Part shown: piece by piece, positions 58,117 through 64,000 of the stretch
How the letters are laid out: every line of letters starts with the position of its first letter
Position numbering within the stretch: the stretch's first letter is position 1
DNA from: Chitinophagales bacterium
Lineage (GTDB): Bacteria; Bacteroidota; Bacteroidia; Chitinophagales; Saprospiraceae
DNA length: 64,000 nt
Direction: 5' to 3'
Assembly (NCBI GenBank): GCA_017303475.1
Contig: JAFLBO010000002.1
Location: forward strand, 62,001-126,000
Position numbers and translations under genes: made by a program
Notes under the pieces: model-generated
What the model was told of the DNA's origin: nothing
The model's database searches: none
The model's input: the letters and a program-made list of their open reading frames with translations, nothing else

Positions 58117-60471
58117 ATGATTCAGAACCTTTTCAAAACTTCCATCCGTCTGCTTTGGCGCGACCGGTTTTATACCCTGCTCAACATTGCCGGTTTATCT
58201 ATCGGTATGGCAGCAGCCATATTTATGTTCCTGTGGGCCGGCGATGAGCTTACGTACGATCACATGCACCCCAATGGAGATCGGATATATCGGGTGCTGA
58301 CTAACTGGAAGTTTGGAGAAGATCGGGAATACACCTCCTCCTGCTCTGCTCCTCTCACGGATGAAGCCCGTAACAGCGTACCCGGCATTGATCAAATGGT
58401 ACGCACCTGGGGTCTGGGAGAACAAACCTTTTTAGTAGGCCCTAATGCAATTGCGTTGGAAAAAGTCAGCCTGGTAGAACAAGGGTATTTTACCATTTTT
58501 CAGTTTCCGTTTTTGCTGGGCAACGCCCAAACCGCATTGTCCCAGTCAGGCAATGTGGTGCTGACCGAATCAGCTGCCATTAAACTCTTTGGCAAAATTC
58601 CTGACCTGGGCGCCACCCTTCGCCACCCAACCAAGGGCGATTATCAGGTAGGTGCTATTCTCAAGGATTTACCCACCAATTCAACTATTCAGTTTGACGC
58701 CGTTTTACCCTGGGAAGGCAACGTACTGAAATTTGCACGATACCCCAAAGACGCTTTTCGTTGGGGGCAAATCAATTTCCCAACCTGGATATTGCTGCGC
58801 CCGGATGCTGATCCGGAAAAAGTGGCCGGGCAGTTTTCTGTTATTGCCAGCAAAGAACGATCCGGAGATGAGGCCTTTTATTACGCCCTTCAAAACGTGC
58901 GTGATATCCATTTTTATTCCGGTTTTATGCGTTGGGGCGACTATGGCAGCCTGTCCACCGTTCGGGTAGTGGGAATAATAGGACTGCTGGTACTGCTGAT
59001 TGCCTGTATTAATTATGTCAACCTCACGATGGCGCGCACAGTGGGGCGCGCACGTATGGTGGGTATTCGGCAGGCTATTGGTGCCGGAAAATGGCAGTTA
59101 TTTGGCCAATCCATGCTGGAGTCCGGTATTACAGTGCTAGTTGCCACCCTGTTTGCTGCTGGTTTAACCTGGCTGGGCATGCCTGCGTTTGAAGAAATAG
59201 GCGGCAAAGACTTTACCCTGAGTCAGGTTTTTGGCAGTCAGAGCCTGGTTATTTTGGCGGGTACTGCCCTGATTGCCTGGCTGGCAAGTGGCCTGCATCC
59301 GGCGTTGCAAATGAGCAGGTTCAAACCAGTTACCGCCTTGAAAGGAGAGGTTCCGGGCTCAGGTTCCCACTGGCTTCGCAAAATATTGGTAACCAGCCAA
59401 TTTGTGTTTTCTATCGGACTTGGCATCTGTGCGCTGCTCATTTTTAAACAATTGCAATTTACGCAGGAGAAAAAACTGGGCTTCGACCGTGAGCATGCCT
59501 TTATGTTTTTTGTGCCGGATGATCGTGCAGCACAACTCAAAGCAGAACTAACGCAGCAACCAGGCATACTAGGCGTTACGTGCAGCGATAATCCGTTTGT
59601 AGATCTGGGAAGCCAGTGTAGTGGCGACAACTGGGAAGGCAAGACTCCGGAACAGCCTTCAGATCTGTGGCAAATCAATGTGGACCCTGATTTTCCTCAG
59701 TTTTTCAATCTTGAATTGGCTGAAGGTCGTTGGTTTAACCCCGGCGTTATGGATTCTACATCATTTGTTATTAACGAATCGGCCGTGAAAATGATGCAAT
59801 TCCAGGGCTCTCCCATTGGCAAATGGATGGACCACGGCGGAATTCGGGGCACCATTGTGGGCATTTGCAAGGATTTTCATTTCAAATCCCTGCACAACCG
59901 CATCGAACCCATGATCTTTTCTTCATTACCGAGCTTCTATGTTTTTCATGTAAAAACCTCCGGCGCACAAGCGGCACAGGCCATTGCGTCCTCCCAGGCG
60001 TTTTACCAAAAAGTGTATCCCAATAAGATCTTCAAATATCATTTCCTCGACGAGTTGTACAATGATCTGTACAAATCCGAGGCCCGGGTTGCCCAACTGA
60101 CAGGAGTATTTACGGGTTTGGCGCTGTTTATTTCCTGTTTGGGATTATTTGGCCTGGCCGCATTTGCGGCGGCGCAGCGCACCAAAGAAATAGGTATCAG
60201 AAAAACCCTGGGCGCAAGCGTGGCGTCGGTGGTAACACTGCTTAGCAAGGATTTTGTAAAAATGGTGTTAATTGCACTAGTTATTGCTTCTCCGCTGGCG
60301 TATTATTTCATGCAACAATGGCTGGCAGAATTTGCCTACCGCATGGCCTTCCCCTGGTGGGTGTTCCCGCTCGTGGGTATACTGGCAGTACTGGTAGCTT
60401 TTCTCACCGTGAGTTATCAAAGTATCAAAGCCGCGTTGGAAAACCCGGTGAGGGCACTTAGGAGTGAATGA
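58117..60471 (+). CDS. ABC transporter permease, FtsX/MacB type, copy 1
   Basis: A 784-residue inner-membrane permease. One helix near residues 21-42 (FYTLLNIAGLSIGMAAAIFMFL), a large periplasmic MacB-like domain, FtsX helices at about 285-395 (LLVLLIACINYVNLTMARTVG, then RMVGIRQAIGAGKWQLFGQS), a second periplasmic part, and C-terminal FtsX (AFAAAQRTKEIGIRKTLGAS). This double-FtsX layout is typical of Bacteroidota. Substrate unknown. A paralogue follows after 162 bases. No ATPase is next to it; a candidate lies at 17218-17940. Confidence 0.92.
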   Translation: MIQNLFKTSIRLLWRDRFYTLLNIAGLSIGMAAAIFMFLWAGDELTYDHMHPNGDRIYRVLTNWKFGEDREYTSSCSAPLTDEARNSVPGIDQMVRTWGLGEQTFLVGPNAIALEKVSLVEQGYFTIFQFPFLLGNAQTALSQSGNVVLTESAAIKLFGKIPDLGATLRHPTKGDYQVGAILKDLPTNSTIQFDAVLPWEGNVLKFARYPKDAFRWGQINFPTWILLRPDADPEKVAGQFSVIASKERSGDEAFYYALQNVRDIHFYSGFMRWGDYGSLSTVRVVGIIGLLVLLIACINYVNLTMARTVGRARMVGIRQAIGAGKWQLFGQSMLESGITVLVATLFAAGLTWLGMPAFEEIGGKDFTLSQVFGSQSLVILAGTALIAWLASGLHPALQMSRFKPVTALKGEVPGSGSHWLRKILVTSQFVFSIGLGICALLIFKQLQFTQEKKLGFDREHAFMFFVPDDRAAQLKAELTQQPGILGVTCSDNPFVDLGSQCSGDNWEGKTPEQPSDLWQINVDPDFPQFFNLELAEGRWFNPGVMDSTSFVINESAVKMMQFQGSPIGKWMDHGGIRGTIVGICKDFHFKSLHNRIEPMIFSSLPSFYVFHVKTSGAQAAQAIASSQAFYQKVYPNKIFKYHFLDELYNDLYKSEARVAQLTGVFTGLALFISCLGLFGLAAFAAAQRTKEIGIRKTLGASVASVVTLLSKDFVKMVLIALVIASPLAYYFMQQWLAEFAYRMAFPWWVFPLVGILAVLVAFLTVSYQSIKAALENPVRALRSE

Positions 60472-60496
60472 TTAAGTACCGTTGGGCTGTGGTTCA

Positions 60497-60584
60497 CCAC
60501 TAAGCCACTAAGGACACTAAGGTGAAATGTTCTGTAGATCACCACTAAGTTGAAATATCCTTAGTGCCCTCAGTGGCTTAGTGG
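60497..60584. repeat. 26-bp inverted repeat between the two FtsX genes
   Basis: Arms 60497-60522 and 60559-60584 pair over 26 bases with two mismatches. The arm is built of CCACTAAG words (CCACTAAGCCACTAAGG). It begins 25 bases after the first stop. It may terminate or stabilise the first mRNA. Confidence 0.8.
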
Positions 60585-60633
60585 TATCCCCCAACTCAAA
60601 CTCTCAAAAACCCAAACACTCAAACACCCAACC

Positions 60634-63024
60634 ATGATCCAGAATTATCTCAAGCTCTCGCTCCGCAATTTATCCAAACACCCGCTGTTTACCGGGTTGA
60701 ACGTATTTGGTTTGGCACTTGGTCTGGCTGTTTCGCTGCTCTTGTTTTTGCATGTGCAGCAGGAGTGGTTCTTTGATCGGTATCACAGCAAGGCCGACCG
60801 GATCTACCGGGCAACTGTGAACTCCTTCTGGGATCCTGCCGAACCTGAAGTATTGGCCAATGTACCCAATGTGGTGGGACCAGCCATGAAAGAAGCTATC
60901 CCTGCAGTGGAGCAATATGCACGATTACTAAAGCACGAATTTGGCAGAACAGCCTTTATTCAAACTGCCGAAAGGCGGCTGACAGAAGACAAGCTGTTCT
61001 GGGCAGACCCAGGTTTTTTTGATATTTTTGACGTAAAACTGGTTGCCGGCGACCTGTACAGCGCCCTGAATCAGCCCAATACGGCGGCTATCAGCAGGTC
61101 TACGGCCATCAGATATTTTGGTACTGAGCAGGTGATTGGTCAAACCATTCGTGTGGATCAAATCAATCCGCTGGAGATCAAAGCGGTATTTGAAGATTTC
61201 CCTGGCAATTCCTCTCTGGACCCAAAAGTGCTGGGCTCTTTTCAAACCATGAAATGGGCTAATAATCGCCTGGTTTGGAGCAATTCCAGTTTTGAAACCT
61301 GGATTTTACTTGGCCCGGAAGGCAAAAAGCCTGATGTGGAACAGCAAATGGCCGCCTTGCTGGATAAAAACGTGGCAAAAGAAGACCAACGGTTTTCACT
61401 TTGGCTGCAACCGCTACGGGAAATACACTTGTTTTCTGCACAAATGCGCAGCAATTACTGCGACCGTCTGGGCGACCCCAAACAGGTAACCATTTTAGGC
61501 GTATTAGCCCTTGCAGTACTCCTGATTGCCTGTTTCAACTACATGAATCTGTCTACAGCCCGGGCGCAGCTTCGGTTTCGGGAAGTAGGCATTAATAAAA
61601 CCATGGGCGCTTCCGGTCGCCAAATGATGCTGCGGTTTTACACCGAAGCCGCCATGCTTACCTTACTTGCCGCAGCACTGAGCCTGCTACTCTTGAGTAT
61701 TGGTATCCCTTTTTTTAACGAATTTGCCGACAAGCAACTGTCTGTCAGCATGTTAGCAAATCCGGCCACTGGCCTGTCGGCGTTGGGCATTCTTGGTGCA
61801 GTGGTGTTGATTGCGGGTTCGTATCCGGCGTTTTTTCTGTCGGGGTTTTCGCCTAAAAACCTGTTGCAAACCAGTTTTAGAAAAAATACCGGCGCTGGCT
61901 GGTTCCGGCGCTCGCTGGTGATTACTCAGTTTACCGCATCTGTTGTGCTGATTATTGGAACCCTGGTTTTACACGAACAACTGAAGTTTATCCAGCAAAA
62001 GAAACTCGGTTTTGAACCAGAACAAGTGGTAGCCATCACCACCATTGCAGCCGAGAGTCGCGATCAGATAAATGCCCTGATCCAGTCTTATGGACAAATC
62101 AGCGCGGTAAAAGCTGTTTGCCGGGCGCAGGCATTCCCCGGACAATCTGTCAGCTCGCGCACCCTGGCCAAAGACGCACACGATGAGGAGGGCGTCGAGT
62201 TGCTCACCAATCATGTAACCCCGGGCTTTGAAAAGGTACTGGGCATGAAACTGGTCAGCGGAACTACGCTGCCGCCCAAGCAGCCGGGCGATACCATGGT
62301 TCAGGTGGTATTGAATGAAAAGGCGGTGAAATACCTGGGCAGCACACCTGAGCAAATCATAGGGCAGAAAGTTCAGTGCGATTTGGGCGACAACGCCTAT
62401 GTGGTGGGCGTGGTGGAAGATTTCCATTCCCAGTCTTTGCATCAACCCATTACGGCGTATGCCTTCCACAATGCCGAAACCGAAACACGCCGGTATTTGC
62501 TGGTAAAACTGGATACCCGCGACATCCGGCAATCTATGGCACAACTGGAAAGCGCATTCAAACAAGTAATGCCCCATTCAGCTTTTCAGTATCAGTTTGT
62601 GGATGATTACCTGCAAAAAATGTATCAAACAGAAGCCCGTACAGCGGCTGTGGTGAATGTATTTTCCCTGCTGTCGATCCTTGTTTCCTGTTTGGGATTA
62701 TTTGGGCTAGCGGCCTTTGCCGCTGAGCAGCGGGTGAAAGAAATCGGCATCCGCAAGGTATTGGGCGCGAGCATCACGGGCATAACCGGACTGCTGGCCC
62801 GCGATTTTCTGAAATGGGTACTGCTGGCAGTCATCATTGCTTCGCCCATTGCCTGGTACCTGACAGACCGGTGGTTGTCGGACTTTGCCTTCCGGATTGA
62901 GCTGCAATGGTGGTGGTTTGTGCTGGCCGGAGCAGTTGCGTTGACTGTAGCGTTGCTCACAGTGAGTTTTCAGAGTATCCGCGCGGCGCTGGAGAATCCT
63001 GTGAAGTCGTTGGGGCGGGAGTGA
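60634..63024 (+). CDS. ABC transporter permease, FtsX/MacB type, copy 2
   Basis: A 796-residue paralogue of the preceding permease. N-terminal SLRNLSKHPLFTGLNVFGLA with the first helix, MacB-like periplasmic domain, central helices with ALAVLLIACFNYMNLSTARA and REVGINKTMGASGRQM, and C-terminal AFAAEQRVKEIGIRKVLGAS followed by two helices. Both genes end in the same way (ALENPVRALRSE; ALENPVKSLGRE), showing recent common descent of the pair. They may form a heterodimer or act on different substrates; sequence does not decide. Confidence 0.92.
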   Translation: MIQNYLKLSLRNLSKHPLFTGLNVFGLALGLAVSLLLFLHVQQEWFFDRYHSKADRIYRATVNSFWDPAEPEVLANVPNVVGPAMKEAIPAVEQYARLLKHEFGRTAFIQTAERRLTEDKLFWADPGFFDIFDVKLVAGDLYSALNQPNTAAISRSTAIRYFGTEQVIGQTIRVDQINPLEIKAVFEDFPGNSSLDPKVLGSFQTMKWANNRLVWSNSSFETWILLGPEGKKPDVEQQMAALLDKNVAKEDQRFSLWLQPLREIHLFSAQMRSNYCDRLGDPKQVTILGVLALAVLLIACFNYMNLSTARAQLRFREVGINKTMGASGRQMMLRFYTEAAMLTLLAAALSLLLLSIGIPFFNEFADKQLSVSMLANPATGLSALGILGAVVLIAGSYPAFFLSGFSPKNLLQTSFRKNTGAGWFRRSLVITQFTASVVLIIGTLVLHEQLKFIQQKKLGFEPEQVVAITTIAAESRDQINALIQSYGQISAVKAVCRAQAFPGQSVSSRTLAKDAHDEEGVELLTNHVTPGFEKVLGMKLVSGTTLPPKQPGDTMVQVVLNEKAVKYLGSTPEQIIGQKVQCDLGDNAYVVGVVEDFHSQSLHQPITAYAFHNAETETRRYLLVKLDTRDIRQSMAQLESAFKQVMPHSAFQYQFVDDYLQKMYQTEARTAAVVNVFSLLSILVSCLGLFGLAAFAAEQRVKEIGIRKVLGASITGITGLLARDFLKWVLLAVIIASPIAWYLTDRWLSDFAFRIELQWWWFVLAGAVALTVALLTVSFQSIRAALENPVKSLGRE

Positions 63025-63079
63025 GGGTTGGAGGTGTACATTATCAGTATATTTGCCTCATAATGTATATCTGCAACAT

Positions 63080-64000
63080 ATGAAAAACCTGTTCCTACGA
63101 AACAGCCTATTTGTCTGTATAAGCCTGTTTTTATACATAGATTGTCTTGCACAACGCTCCTTAATAGGAGTGGGTATAAATCTGGTGAATGCTAATGCTG
63201 GCCAACCTAACAATTACCCCCGGATTAAACGGGTAATAGTGCACTCACCCGCTGAAGAGGCTGGATTCAAGCCTGGAGATATTATCTGGTCTGTTGATGG
63301 TGAAGACCTGAACGGGGTGACTGCCCAAAAAGTCTCCAGTCTCATTGCAGGAGACTCTGGCGTGGTGCGCACTTTTGTGGTAGGCACCGACAAGCGCAAG
63401 GTGGCCGTAGCGCTCAGGCAAATTACCGGGAACTGCATAGAAGGCGATTGTCAGAATGGAACGGGCAGGATGGAAGAGGTTAACGGTTGTATTTATCAGG
63501 GAAGCTTTTTTAATGGCAAATTTGATGGAAACGGGGAATATTGGCATGTAGAACAGGATAAGGTAAACTTCTACTACAAAGGACAGTTGGTGGAAGGAAA
63601 ATTTGAAGGTGTGGGAAAGTTAGTCAGTTTGCAGAATGATTACCGGTACGAGGGCTTTTTCAGAGGCGGTACAGTTTCCGGGAAAGCTCGGGTAACCTAT
63701 GTAAGGAGTAAGGCCGTTTACGAGGGGTATTTTTTTCAGGGCAATCCACTTGGTCCCGGCACTATGACTTATCCAACAGGAGAAAGCAGGCAAATCAATC
63801 CCAAGACTTGGGTAGACTTACGTAAAGCCGCAGGTCAGGAAAAAAAGGCCGACAATGCTCAGCAAAAATCATGGACTGAGTTTAACCAACAAATGCAGGA
63901 AACGGAAGCTGTTTTGCTTGAACTGGCAGAGAGATACAAACAATTCCATCAAAAATACCAGGAGGCGACACAAAAGTTTAGCAGTGCCTTTGTGATAGAA
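63080..64000 (+). CDS. PDZ-MORN repeat protein, partial at right edge
   Basis: A gene starting at ATG 63080 and running out of the window after 307 codons. The signal peptide is LFVCISLFLYIDCLAQ. Residues 40-115 form a PDZ domain (HSPAEEAGFKPGDIIWSVDG, then VVRTFVVGTDKRKVAVAL). About five MORN-like repeats follow (YQGSFFNGKFDGNGEYW, YYKGQLVEGKFEGVGKL, YEGFFRGGTVSGKARV, YEGYFFQGNPLGPGTM). After residue 245 a Gln/Lys/Glu-rich coiled segment begins (FNQQMQETEAVLLELAERY). Fusion of a secreted PDZ with MORN repeats is unusual. The end is not visible. Confidence 0.75.
   Translation, partial: MKNLFLRNSLFVCISLFLYIDCLAQRSLIGVGINLVNANAGQPNNYPRIKRVIVHSPAEEAGFKPGDIIWSVDGEDLNGVTAQKVSSLIAGDSGVVRTFVVGTDKRKVAVALRQITGNCIEGDCQNGTGRMEEVNGCIYQGSFFNGKFDGNGEYWHVEQDKVNFYYKGQLVEGKFEGVGKLVSLQNDYRYEGFFRGGTVSGKARVTYVRSKAVYEGYFFQGNPLGPGTMTYPTGESRQINPKTWVDLRKAAGQEKKADNAQQKSWTEFNQQMQETEAVLLELAERYKQFHQKYQEATQKFSSAFVIE

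Overview
The window reads as a chromosomal segment from a Bacteroidota bacterium, most likely of the Saprospiria type (Haliscomenobacter or Lewinella relatives). The evidence is: several large secreted proteins that end in a type IX secretion (T9SS) sorting domain (NP-type start, GIYxxK/R end); two giant proteins built of SprB-like modules; an S46 peptidase; FtsX-type permeases of about 790 residues; an OmpA/PD40 protein; and promoters of the Bacteroidota type (TTTG, about 18-21 bases, TAnnTTTG). The species call is inference. I see no tRNA, rRNA, insertion sequence, prophage or CRISPR array. The region is core chromosome with lineage-specific secreted proteins.

Layout. 0.2-8 kb: housekeeping genes (coaE, cysE, kdsA, an MscS channel), an OmpA/PD40 envelope protein and a metallophosphatase. 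7-18 kb, mostly minus strand: a small-molecule kinase translationally coupled to a large Asp-box propeller protein, a nine-module SprB protein, a PolX-like protein whose polymerase active site looks lost, and an ABC ATPase. 18-21 kb: a cluster of small membrane proteins (a 55-residue two-helix protein, two tandem paralogues, a DUF2752 protein, a YqaE/Pmp3 protein). 21-24 kb: an overlapping four-gene envelope operon including a secreted YidD. 23.8-31 kb: deoxynucleoside kinase, SDR, an orphan histidine kinase, prmC, and a MocR regulator between two FMN split-barrel genes, with a visible candidate operator. 31-41 kb, mostly minus strand: a K+ channel, an EAD11-like membrane protein and a T9SS/PKD protein in a tight row, then rpoN, ogt, a DUF3298 lipoprotein and an outer-membrane barrel. 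41-50 kb: a 1523-residue thioredoxin/SprB/HYR/T9SS protein, a lipoprotein, an Ate1-like transferase and an S46 dipeptidyl peptidase. 50-57.7 kb: DUF1003, SCO and DUF2721 genes, a DUF1501/T9SS protein, lepB, a conserved unknown and rpsP. 58-64 kb: two FtsX/MacB permeases and the start of a PDZ-MORN protein cut by the right edge.

The most distinctive non-coding feature is the set of long, nearly perfect palindromes and short tandem words in intergenic spaces. Arms reach 43/43 bases at 53.6-53.8 kb and 55/56 at 26.5-26.7 kb. Two palindromes of one family sit on either side of the histidine kinase. Many lie within a few bases of a stop or start codon, so they probably act as terminators or mRNA 3' structures, but their size and nesting suggest an active palindrome-forming or mobile process.

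The best candidates for something undescribed are: the EAD11-like membrane protein in a row with a T9SS protein and a K+ channel; the LolA-like/YidD/TPR-DUF5683-like operon; the small-membrane-protein cluster; the PolX-like protein with an apparently dead polymerase site but an intact PHP nuclease site; and the nested palindrome family.
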